This document shows positions 14,615 to 21,609 of a stretch of DNA of 38,263 bases, one piece after another. The position numbers and the translations under genes are program-made. The notes below the pieces were generated by a model. That model was not told the origin of the DNA. It worked only from the letters and a program-made list of their open reading frames with translations, and ran no database searches. Source of the stretch: Clostridium sp. CAG:138. GTDB taxonomy: Bacteria; Bacillota; Clostridia; Christensenellales; CAG-138. Within the stretch, counting starts at the first letter, position 1. Every line of letters starts with the position of its first letter. The stretch spans positions 1-38,263 of the forward strand of contig FR879673.1 in the NCBI GenBank assembly GCA_000435055.1. The letters run 5' to 3'.

Positions 14615-14641
14615 GGAGAAGCAGCTATTTTCCGCTTCTCC
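14615..14641 (+). other. Stem-loop in the sigma-factor leader
   Basis: GGAGAAGC (14615-14622) pairs perfectly with GCTTCTCC (14634-14641), directly after the predicted start point, with a T-rich stretch about 18 bases later. It may stabilise or attenuate the mRNA, or be the end of the MFS transcript. Confidence 0.45.
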
Positions 14642-14738
14642 GAGTATTATCCTTCGGATTTTTTCCGCAGCAAAAATTTTTTTGAAAGATAACGCAACCG
14701 AATCGGCGCGAATTGCGTTATATGAATGGAGACAAAAA

Positions 14739-15272
14739 TTGTCCGACCGCAGTTTCGACAGCATATATAGTGATTATTCACGCCTTGTCTTCTGGGCGGC
14801 ATATCGTGTTGTGCCAAACAGGGAGACGGCGGAAGATATTACGCAAATTGCTTTTGAACGTGTGCTTTCCAATCTCGGCAGGCTGGCCGGTCTTGACGAC
14901 GGACAGTTGAAAAGCTGGCTTTACCGCGTGTCCACAAACATCGCGCTTGATCATCTGCGCCGTGCAAAACACGAAACGCCGGTTGATGCGCCGATAAGCG
15001 AGGATATCGAGGATTCAGCCCTCCCGCTCGATGAGGAAGTTGAAAGGCGCCGAAAAGCGGCAAAAGTTCGAAGTGCGATCGACAAACTTGACGAAACGAG
15101 CCGCAAAGTCATATTGCTGCACTATTACGCCGGTATGACCGTTCGCGAAATTTCGGCTTGCACGGGCATCAGCGAAGGAACGGTTAAATCGCGGCTTATG
15201 AAGGCAAGAAAGCGGCTTGCGGTTATGCTCGGGGAGGAGGCAGCGGATGAAAAAAAGCGGAAGAAAAAATGA
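14739..15272 (+). CDS. ECF-type RNA polymerase sigma factor
   Basis: 177 residues from TTG 14739, chosen because GGAGA (14728-14732) sits 6 bases upstream; a TTG at 14682 in the same frame lacks a ribosome site. Region 2 (about 6-75) has the polymerase-core helix and the DHLRRAKH end; an acidic linker follows (about 80-105); region 4 (about 110-163) has VILLHYYAGMTVREIS and the recognition helix EGTVKSRLMKARKRL. It redirects RNA polymerase to stress or envelope promoters. It overlaps the next gene by 26 bases in another frame, so the two are co-translated, the usual arrangement of a sigma factor with its membrane regulator. Confidence 0.93.
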   Translation: MSDRSFDSIYSDYSRLVFWAAYRVVPNRETAEDITQIAFERVLSNLGRLAGLDDGQLKSWLYRVSTNIALDHLRRAKHETPVDAPISEDIEDSALPLDEEVERRRKAAKVRSAIDKLDETSRKVILLHYYAGMTVREISACTGISEGTVKSRLMKARKRLAVMLGEEAADEKKRKKK

Positions 15273-16497
15273 TTATTTCTGTTCGAATACGGTGAATCTC
15301 GAAGCAGCGGATTCCAATCATTCCGCCGACACATGCACGGAATTTGACAGTTCCCGCACAATTGACGAGCTTCTTCGTTGGGCTGCAAACGAAAGCACGG
15401 CCGAGATTGATTTCGAATCGATTCGTCTGCGCGCTGTTGAGAGCAGCCGAAAGTCCAAAATGCAGCGCATACGCCGAATCCGTGCGCTGACGGCAGCAGG
15501 CGCGGCCATTCTTTTGATCCTGTTTGTTTTTGCACTCACCATCGGAAAAATCAACGATTGCACAAAAGATCCGCAGGTCAGTGCAGGCCTCACGCCGAAT
15601 GCAGGGGCAACACCCGAACCGTTTTCCGATCCGATGAACCTGCCGTCCGGATATGACAGTTTTCAAAACGCCGGAACCGTCGCCGATGAGGCGATAAAAA
15701 ACACAAACATGTTCCCGCAGAATCTTCCTTCCGAAATGCACAAAAAGGTTGATAACGATTCCCTGCGCATTTCTGCCGAAGGTTTTGATGCAAACGGCAA
15801 CCGCCTTTATTACGATTGCGAAGTTGTTGATGTCGCGCCGTATCAGCTCTCTGTCGGCCAGGTCGGTTCGTTTTCCAACGGCGTGGATATTGTTTACTAT
15901 TGGCAGATAACAAGCGGCACATGCTTGCGCGTTCGTTTCTTCGGGTTTAAGCAGGCAACCGCTGAAATGCTCTTTAACCAGCTTTCCGGACAGATAACGG
16001 GCACGAGCGGGAAAACCGCTGCTGTCGTGGCCGCACCTGCCCCATGGATACCTTCCGTTATCAGCTCGGGCGATTCCGAACCGTCCGAAGACGGTACGCT
16101 GCCTGTCGTCAGTGTTCCTTACATCGACAATTCGCCTGCTGAAACCGCACCGGTTTATGCTGCTCCCATCGGAACAGCTCCGACAGTTGATATTCCTTTT
16201 GAGCAGATATCGGACTCCGGCTACGATGCAATCGGGGAAATCCCCGTCGTTGCCCTTAACTCCGAATCGGCGGAAATCGGCGGCACATCGGCGAAAGCCG
16301 GCGGAAGTTCGGTCTGCGAAAAATCCGACAGGGTCAGTTTGCCCCGCCCCGGAAGCAGCAAAGTTGACTGCGGAAACAACAGTTCAAACACCGGCAAAGA
16401 CATTGCAGACGGGAATGACGGTACAAAAAACGTTGTCAGGACGCAGCTCAATGATACGAACGGTACGTTCGACAAAACTCCGGCTGACCGTCCCTGA
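15247..16497 (+). CDS. Single-pass membrane protein, probable anti-sigma/sensor partner
   Basis: 416 residues from ATG 15247 with GGAGGAGG upstream. The N-terminal 78 residues are cytosolic and include a helix (SSRTIDELLRWAANE) suited to sigma binding, then a basic stretch; membrane segment about 79-100; the remaining 315 residues are extracytoplasmic and Ser/Pro/Asn-rich, of low complexity near the end. No zinc HxxxCxxC motif of the ZAS anti-sigma class was seen. Position and 26-bp overlap with the sigma gene argue for sigma control across the membrane; the biochemical role is inferred. Confidence 0.75.
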   Translation: MKKSGRKNDYFCSNTVNLEAADSNHSADTCTEFDSSRTIDELLRWAANESTAEIDFESIRLRAVESSRKSKMQRIRRIRALTAAGAAILLILFVFALTIGKINDCTKDPQVSAGLTPNAGATPEPFSDPMNLPSGYDSFQNAGTVADEAIKNTNMFPQNLPSEMHKKVDNDSLRISAEGFDANGNRLYYDCEVVDVAPYQLSVGQVGSFSNGVDIVYYWQITSGTCLRVRFFGFKQATAEMLFNQLSGQITGTSGKTAAVVAAPAPWIPSVISSGDSEPSEDGTLPVVSVPYIDNSPAETAPVYAAPIGTAPTVDIPFEQISDSGYDAIGEIPVVALNSESAEIGGTSAKAGGSSVCEKSDRVSLPRPGSSKVDCGNNSSNTGKDIADGNDGTKNVVRTQLNDTNGTFDKTPADRP

Positions 16498-16611
16498 TTT
16501 TTGGGCAAACGCAGGACAAACCTGCATCAGGACACGGCTCTCATATTTTTTGTTCTCCGAATTGTTTTCGATACTCTTTAATAAACTTAACTCGGAAGGA
16601 ATCCGCGCATA

Positions 16612-17346
16612 ATGAGCAAAAGAAGAAGATGCAGAAACGTCGTAACAGTTGTTAATGTGCTGAAAGAGCAGGGTGTTTTGACAATTGATATTCAGGAGGC
16701 TTTCCGCCGCGGCAATGTTGACGCCCTTATTTTTTCCAATAAGGATGCGGTGCTTATCAAGCACTCATGCGGAGCTTACATGCTTTGGGCTGCAACCGTT
16801 GAAGCCGGAAGGCTTGCCCTTCGCGAGGTTTCCGAAATGCGGGTTTGCGTTGTTCACGGGCAAGCTGCTTTTGAGGCAATTCGCTGCGAACGAAAGGGTT
16901 TTTCTGTCGAAAAACCCTGCAAGCAATTCTGCCGCTACTCCATGCAGCGGCACAAGGCGAAATCTTCTTTTCCGATTCGGGAACTGACAACGGACGATCT
17001 TCCCCAAGTTGCCGCGCACTATAAGCTTGAATCCAAGGAAGAAATAGCTGCAACGATTGAACACGGGCTGATGTTCGGTGCCGAGGTTGACGGAGAACTT
17101 GCCGGCTTCATCGGAATGCACACCGACGGCAGCGTCGGAATGCTTGAAGTATTTAAAAAATATCGCCGGTGCGGCGTCGGCAGTGCCCTTGTGTCGCACA
17201 TGAACAACTATCATGCCGACAGAGGATGGACCGTTTACGGACAGGTTTATTTCGATAATGATGTTTCCCTTGCGATGCAGCGCCGTCTCGGGCTTGCCGA
17301 ATCGGAAGACTATATCCGTTGGATCAGCGGCAAGGATACGTTTTAA
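16612..17346 (+). CDS. GNAT family N-acetyltransferase
   Basis: 244 residues. The C-terminal half (about 120-235) is a GNAT fold: FPIRELTTDDL start, a central strand FGAEVDGELAGFIGMH, the acetyl-CoA loop YRRCGVGSAL (about 183-192) and a late YGQVYFDNDVSLAMQRRLGL segment typical of beta5-alpha4. The N-terminal 115 residues are a Cys-rich extra domain resembling that of other clostridial two-part GNAT proteins. It should transfer acetyl from acetyl-CoA to an amine; substrate unknown. GGAAGGA at 16594-16600 precedes the ATG. It follows the sigma/anti-sigma pair by 114 bases and may share their transcript. Confidence 0.88.
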   Translation: MSKRRRCRNVVTVVNVLKEQGVLTIDIQEAFRRGNVDALIFSNKDAVLIKHSCGAYMLWAATVEAGRLALREVSEMRVCVVHGQAAFEAIRCERKGFSVEKPCKQFCRYSMQRHKAKSSFPIRELTTDDLPQVAAHYKLESKEEIAATIEHGLMFGAEVDGELAGFIGMHTDGSVGMLEVFKKYRRCGVGSALVSHMNNYHADRGWTVYGQVYFDNDVSLAMQRRLGLAESEDYIRWISGKDTF

Positions 17347-17456
17347 GTCGGTTTGCTCTGTGCATGTTTTTCGCTGCACACGCACGGATTCGGCATCAAT
17401 AACCGTTCCATCGTCTATCGCAGCTCAGTCAAAGATTCTTTATAAAAAATAAAAAA

Positions 17457-17752
17457 GGGGCTGTTGCAAAATCAAGTCATATTTGCAGCAGCCACATAAA
17501 CCTGATGTCGGTTTTGCACGCTTCTTCTATAGCTCTGCTCGAGAAAATTCCTTGCATGTTTGCATATGCAACAATCGAAAACATAACCGCAGGGTCAATC
17601 TTTCTCCACCACCTGATTTTTGCTCGTTTTCATTGTATAATCAGCTCGCTTTCTGTTGGTTTTTGAGCAATTTAATTATACACGAAAGCAGCAAACCGGA
17701 CAACCCTTCTTGAGTTGCCCGGTTTTGTTTTGGGGACTAATGCAACAGCCCC
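17457..17752 (-). mobile_element. Internally deleted insertion sequence (MITE-like), IS1182/DUF772-type remnant
   Basis: Terminal repeats GGGGCTGTTGCA (17457-17468) and its perfect reverse complement (17741-17752) bound 296 bp. The minus strand keeps an outward-facing promoter-like region and a scrap of transposase, so this is a deletion derivative, not a full IS. A full copy would need another 1.2 kb or so. No target duplication is evident. The stretch 17347-17456 between it and the GNAT gene shows nothing convincing. Confidence 0.75.
17477..17614 (-). pseudogene. Transposase fragment (DUF772 region)
   Basis: The frame reads KIDPAVMFSIVAYANMQGI, then FSSRAIEEACKTDIRFMWLL, then stops. This matches the N-terminal InsH/DUF772 pattern of IS1182- and IS5-like transposases (DP..LF.....AY..GI.SSR.IE.AC...I.FM.LL). 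The start, the rest of the N-terminus and the whole catalytic DDE part are missing. Confidence 0.75.
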
Positions 17753-17763
17753 TGTAGGTTTAT

Positions 17764-18531
17764 TCATTTGCTGCTTCTCTTTTTAGCTACATCCATCCAT
17801 GCAGAACCTTCCCACTGAATAGGGGAAATTCCCTGTTTCTCCGCAATGTTCCTAATTCCATCTTGCAGCTTTTTGTAGTTTTTGTACTCAGATATGGCAC
17901 TCCACGCTTCGCCGTTATAATAGTAGGATTTGCCGGAACCGGTAATCCTGTTTCCCTTGGTGTTGAACTGCTGCGTCTCTTTTAGAGCTTCAAGAATAAA
18001 GCTGTCAACCGGTACATGCAACTCTGCCTCAGAAAGGCCATTTGGCAGCATATCAAGCAGCCACAGATATTTCAGCGTCATATTCACCCATTTCTGTGCA
18101 AGCCCATATGTAAAAGAATTGCTTTTAAGAATCAGCGAATCATCTTGAAATACCGCCGTGTTCATAGTACCCATTATTTCTTCGCATTTGGCCTTATGCC
18201 ACAAACCGAACTGCTCGTCAATACATTGGTATTCATCAAGATGTTGGCCAGATCGCCGACAGGCTGGTACTGAGCTCAAAATTCTGCTACAAATCTTCTC
18301 AACAAGATTGTGCTTTGCCTCTTTGTATTTTTTTGCTAAATCTGTATTTTCCTTTTGCATTTTGTCTAATTCACTGGAAGAATACTTGAACGCAATTCTA
18401 CGATTCAAATCTAAATACGCGCGGTACGCGCACTTTTGTATACCTTCTCTTGCAAGATCCTCGCTTTCACACCCAAAGTAGCTATACAGCAGAAAATCCA
18501 TTAGTTTTTTGTTGTCGGCAAGCTGATTCAT
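17764..18531 (-). CDS. Unrecognised 255-residue protein in an acquired patch
   Basis: Start ATG 18531 is preferred over 18561 because AAAGGAGA lies just upstream of it. The protein is soluble and mostly helical by appearance, with no signal peptide. A Lys/Glu-rich helical stretch (about 55-90) is followed by segments that look conserved: FGLWHKAKCEEIMGTMN, a Trp-rich helix QKWVNMTLKYLWLL, LHVPVDSFIL, and a C-terminal ISPIQWEGSAWMDVAKK. No known family or catalytic motif could be named. Base use is more AT-rich than the neighbouring WYL scrap. It sits 22 bases after the end of the WYL regulator remnant and next to an IS remnant, so it probably arrived with them; WYL regulators often govern defence or stress genes, which makes a defence role conceivable but unsupported. 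Confidence 0.75.
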   Translation of the reverse strand: MNQLADNKKLMDFLLYSYFGCESEDLAREGIQKCAYRAYLDLNRRIAFKYSSSELDKMQKENTDLAKKYKEAKHNLVEKICSRILSSVPACRRSGQHLDEYQCIDEQFGLWHKAKCEEIMGTMNTAVFQDDSLILKSNSFTYGLAQKWVNMTLKYLWLLDMLPNGLSEAELHVPVDSFILEALKETQQFNTKGNRITGSGKSYYYNGEAWSAISEYKNYKKLQDGIRNIAEKQGISPIQWEGSAWMDVAKKRSSK

Positions 18532-18553
18532 AGTGCTATCTCCTTTGCTTATA

Positions 18554-18826
18554 TTATTCATATTTCTCCAACGCCTTTTCCAAAGCGTTTTTGACCTTTT
18601 CCCGCAGGCGCTGAGGCTCCGGCACCGTCACATCCGGGGCGAAATTCAGGGCAAACTGCTCCATGGCCATGGCCACCCGGAACACCGCCCGGACATTGTC
18701 GCCGGCATACATATAGGGGTGCTCCTTCATATAAGTGGCCAGGTCCGGCGTCCGGCCGTTGACCCATTTCAGGTGCTCAAAGGGCTTGGCAGGCTCGTCC
18801 AGAATCTTCAGCTTCTTTGATTTTTG
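18554..18826 (-). pseudogene. C-terminal fragment of a WYL-domain regulator
   Basis: About 90 residues remain, opening with KKLKILDEPAKPF and continuing RTPDLATYMKEHPYMYAG then a predicted C-terminal WCX-like extension ending in ALEKALEKYE. This resembles the end of WYL transcription factors, normally about 300 residues with an N-terminal HTH. No start or ribosome site exists; the homologous part begins within a few bases of the ung stop codon. It is markedly GC-rich (third positions C/G), unlike both neighbours, indicating origin from another genome. Confidence 0.65.
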
Positions 18827-18834
18827 TTCAAAGC

Positions 18835-19506
18835 TTAATCCGAAAGCTGCCACTCGATTGTTCTCTGTCCCGAATCGGCAAGGATTTGGTTGCACTTTGA
18901 AAAATGTTTGCAGCCGAAAAATCCGTTGTAGGCCGAAAGCGGGCTCGGGTGCACCGTTTCAAGCTTTACATGAATCGGGTTTGTGATGACCTTTGCTTTT
19001 TGCCGCGCATTCGCTCCCCAAAGCAGGAAAACAACCGGCTCCGTCTTTTTGTTAAGCTCGGAAATTACCCTGTCAGTAAAAATCTCCCAGCCCATTCCCT
19101 TGTGGCTGTTCGGCTGATGTTCGCGCACCGTAAGAACCGAATTCAACATCAACACGCCTTGTTTTGCCCACTCGGTAAGCTCTCCGTGATGCGGGGGAAT
19201 GAACCCGACATCGTCGGAAAGTTCCCGGAAAATATTTTTCAGGGACGGAGGCGGGGCGATGCCTTTCAAAACGGAGAAGCAAAGCCCGTGCGCTTGGTGC
19301 GGCCCGTGATACGGATCCTGTCCAAGTATCACTGCCCGCGTGTTTTCAAACGATGTATATCGAAGCGCATTGAAAATATCATACATATTCGGATACACAA
19401 CGCATTTTCTGTATTCATCGGCCAGGAACTTCCGCAAATTCCTGTAGTAGTCTTTCTGAAATTCGTCTTTAAGAATTTCGTCCCAATCGTTGCCGAGATT
19501 TACCAT
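18835..19506 (-). CDS. ung: Uracil-DNA glycosylase, family 1
   Basis: 223 residues, the normal length. It removes uracil from DNA to begin base-excision repair. The water-activating loop GQDPYHG is at 62-68 (catalytic D64) and the DNA-intercalation loop HPSPLSAY at 186-193 (H186); the LLWGANA strand supplies the uracil-binding side. GGAGG overlaps closely upstream (4-base gap). It follows mgtE on the same strand by 56 bases and is probably in its transcript. Foreign DNA abuts its stop codon. Confidence 0.97.
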   Translation of the reverse strand: MVNLGNDWDEILKDEFQKDYYRNLRKFLADEYRKCVVYPNMYDIFNALRYTSFENTRAVILGQDPYHGPHQAHGLCFSVLKGIAPPPSLKNIFRELSDDVGFIPPHHGELTEWAKQGVLMLNSVLTVREHQPNSHKGMGWEIFTDRVISELNKKTEPVVFLLWGANARQKAKVITNPIHVKLETVHPSPLSAYNGFFGCKHFSKCNQILADSGQRTIEWQLSD

Positions 19507-19562
19507 TTATCCTCCGTATTTTGCTGTGTTTTGCACAAAATCAACATACTTTTTTGTTTTGC

Positions 19563-20915
19563 TCAAATGCCGAGCATTGCAGAAGCGATTGCAAAATAAA
19601 TAAGCAGCGCAATCGCATCAACAATTGTTGTAATAATCGGACTTGCCATGACAGCCGGATCGAGTCCGATTTTTTTCACAAGCAAGGGCAGCGTGCAGCC
19701 GAAAAACTTTGCAACAACGACCGTTGCCAAGAGTGTCAGGCTTACCGTCAGCGAAACAAAAACCCCCAACCTGTCGAACAGCATCAGTTTTCCGAAGTTT
19801 ACAGCAGCGAGCGTTGCGCCGCAAAGCAATGCAACGCGCATCTCCTTGAACATGATCCGAAAAATATCAGAAAACCGAATCTCCGCCAAAGAAAGGCTGC
19901 GTATAATCGTTACGGACGATTGGCTGCCGGAATTGCCGCCCGTGTCCATCAGCATCGGGATGAACGATGTCAGGATGATGTTTGCTGCAAGCGCAGCTTC
20001 GAATTTTCCGATTATCAGCTGTGTGAAAACCGCTGAAAGCATCAAAAGCAGCAGCCACGGTATGCGGCTTTTGTACAGATCCGTCACGCTGAGCCGCGGA
20101 TACGGTTTGTCCGACGGGGTGATAGCAGCCATCTTTTCAATGTCTTCAGTCGCTTCATCACGCATAACGTCGATTGCATCGTCAACCGTAACTATACCTA
20201 CCAGCCTGTTTTCGCCGTCCACAACAGGCATGACTGTCAAGTCGTATTTTGCGAACATATCCGCAACAACTGCAATATCATCAAGTGTTCCGACGGAGAT
20301 AACATTTTCATCCATCAGATCGGAAACAACGGCCCTCGCATTGGCAAGCACAAGCGTCCGCAAAGAAACAAGGCCGATAAGCCTGCGTTTTTCGATTACA
20401 TAACAGATGTCAATCGTTTCCTTATCTACTCCGGTCAGCCGAATATGATCCAGTGCCTCCGCGGCGGTCATGGATGAATGCAAATCCGCAAATTCCGGAG
20501 TCATTATGCTTCCTGCGCTGTCCTCCGGATATTTCAGCAATTCGTTTATGTCACGTCGAACATCGGGCGAAGCCTGCTTCAATATGCGCTTAACAACGCT
20601 TGCGGGCATCTCCTCCACAAGATCCGCCGCGTCATCCGCATACATTTCATTCACAATATCAGCAAGCTCTTTGTCGGAAAAAGCATTTATCAGCTGCTCC
20701 TGCAGCACGGGTTCCATTTCAACGAAAACATCCGCGGCCGTTTCCTTTGGCAAAAGGCGAAAAAGCATGAGCAGCCGCTGCGCAGGCTGATCACGAAAAA
20801 TCACGGCAATATCTGCCGGGTTAACGGTTGAAAGAATATCTTTCACGCTGTTATAATTCTTGCGCTCGAGCAGAACTTCCACCGTCTGCGATAAATCTGT
20901 TGAAAACACTGCCAT
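19563..20915 (-). CDS. mgtE: Magnesium transporter MgtE
   Basis: 450 residues from ATG 20915; upstream in-frame TTG/ATG codons would add a non-homologous 45-residue tail and are rejected, though the ribosome site here (AAGAAG) is poor. N-terminal superhelical Mg2+-sensing domain (about 5-125) with NPADIAVIF and DDAADLVEEMP; two CBS domains (about 130-255) beginning near AGSIMTPEF; then the membrane domain with five helices, including the selectivity region TGGNSGSQSS and the PIITTIVDAIAL helix. Mg2+ influx closes when the cytosolic domains bind Mg2+. Expression may be tuned by the unusual upstream region (a peptide gene with terminator at 21174-21466 and an inverted repeat at 21005-21069). 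Confidence 0.96.
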   Translation of the reverse strand: MAVFSTDLSQTVEVLLERKNYNSVKDILSTVNPADIAVIFRDQPAQRLLMLFRLLPKETAADVFVEMEPVLQEQLINAFSDKELADIVNEMYADDAADLVEEMPASVVKRILKQASPDVRRDINELLKYPEDSAGSIMTPEFADLHSSMTAAEALDHIRLTGVDKETIDICYVIEKRRLIGLVSLRTLVLANARAVVSDLMDENVISVGTLDDIAVVADMFAKYDLTVMPVVDGENRLVGIVTVDDAIDVMRDEATEDIEKMAAITPSDKPYPRLSVTDLYKSRIPWLLLLMLSAVFTQLIIGKFEAALAANIILTSFIPMLMDTGGNSGSQSSVTIIRSLSLAEIRFSDIFRIMFKEMRVALLCGATLAAVNFGKLMLFDRLGVFVSLTVSLTLLATVVVAKFFGCTLPLLVKKIGLDPAVMASPIITTIVDAIALLIYFAIASAMLGI

Positions 20916-21004
20916 TGTTCTTCTTTTGAAAGCCGCAGGTCGAGAAACAAGGCAAAAGACCTGCGCTTGCAGCATGGTTTCGATTGAGAAAAGCTGCCGA
21001 TGAC

Positions 21005-21069
21005 TTATTGCGCGGATACGCAGCAAATTCCGAGTATACCCCGATTTCAAGCTGTTGTTCGCGCAATAA
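21005..21069. repeat. 10-bp inverted repeat upstream of mgtE
   Basis: TTATTGCGCG (21005-21014) and CGCGCAATAA (21060-21069) are perfect reverse complements, 45 bases apart. Between them on the minus strand is a -10-like TATACT without a good -35. The pair may form a long stem in an mgtE leader or a two-site operator flanking a promoter. No M-box consensus was recognised. Confidence 0.5.
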
Positions 21070-21159
21070 TTTTTCGAAAGCTCCCTATGGTTTTTTTCTC
21101 AAATCTCGCTGCCCGGATGATTCAGCCGGAGGTTGAACGCAGAATTGCGGGTTCATGTG

Positions 21160-21195
21160 AAAGAACACAAACAGGAGCGGTTAATCTTCCGCTCC
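21160..21195 (-). terminator. Intrinsic terminator between the small gene and mgtE
   Basis: On the minus strand GGAGCGG (21189-21195) pairs perfectly with CCGCTCC (21174-21180) around AAGATTAA, followed by a T-rich run. It ends the small transcript starting near 21431, or acts as a conditional attenuator for mgtE. Confidence 0.65.
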
Positions 21196-21250
21196 AAGCC
21201 TGCCGCAAAAGCCTGCCATATGAAATCGCTTGTGTTTCAACAGCAAAACT

Positions 21251-21385
21251 TCAATTGCAAAACAGTATAACCGCAGGAGTCATACAGGGTTTGTTCGGCG
21301 CATTCAGTACATGTTTTTGTTTTCCGCGCATCATGTTCTCGTTTCGGTTGGGAACATCCGCACTTGTGCTGCTGTCAGCTTCCAT
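21251..21385 (-). CDS. 44-residue small protein gene, undescribed
   Basis: ATG 21385 is preceded by AAAGGAG (21391-21397) with a 5-base gap, and TGA ends at 21251. The product is polar and acidic at first (MEADSSTSADVPNRNE), basic in the middle (RGKQKHV), and ends KPCMTPAVILFCN with two cysteines in a short hydrophobic tail. No signal peptide or transmembrane helix is evident. A consensus promoter (21438-21466) and an intrinsic terminator (21160-21195) frame it, making a complete small transcription unit. It could be a peptide in its own right (signal, antimicrobial or small regulator) or a leader peptide of mgtE, which starts 335 bases further on. No family is recognised. Confidence 0.5.
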   Translation of the reverse strand: MEADSSTSADVPNRNENMMRGKQKHVLNAPNKPCMTPAVILFCN

Positions 21386-21437
21386 AATAACTCCTTTGAT
21401 TTTTTTCGGTCAGGGACTTTACCTTTTCCGTGTTTTA

Positions 21438-21466
21438 AGTGTAAAATAAACTTGTGCATTTGTCAA
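21438..21466 (-). promoter_or_regulatory. Promoter of the 44-codon gene (and perhaps mgtE)
   Basis: On the minus strand TTGACA (21461-21466), 17-base spacer, TACACT (21438-21443). The start near 21431 leaves about 45 bases before ATG 21385. Confidence 0.75.
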
Positions 21467-21550
21467 TCCCCGCAAAGTAATTTTTGAACACCGTCCGTCC
21501 TTTGCCGTTTTGTTCTGCCGCGTGCGCCGACCTCGACTGTCTTTTCGCTG

Positions 21551-21579
21551 TTGACAAACGGACAGCACGGCACTATAAT
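21551..21579 (+). promoter_or_regulatory. Promoter of the first MATE gene
   Basis: Full consensus TTGACA (21551-21556), 17-base spacer, TATAAT (21574-21579), about 30 bases before ATG 21610. Probably constitutive and strong; it may also serve the following peptidase gene. Confidence 0.85.
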
Positions 21580-21609
21580 CAAGAAAAAAGTGCGAAAGGG
21601 TGCGGATTC

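Noticed and set aside
17457..17752. Intact insertion sequence
   Set aside because: Only about 46 codons of transposase remain and the DDE catalytic part is absent.
21000..21449. 149-codon plus-strand frame between mgtE and the MATE gene
   Set aside because: No ribosome site or homology; it lies opposite the better supported 44-codon unit and shows no coding-like composition.
20916..21470. M-box (Mg2+) riboswitch upstream of mgtE
   Set aside because: The conserved M-box core was not recognisable by eye; only unrelated hairpins were found.
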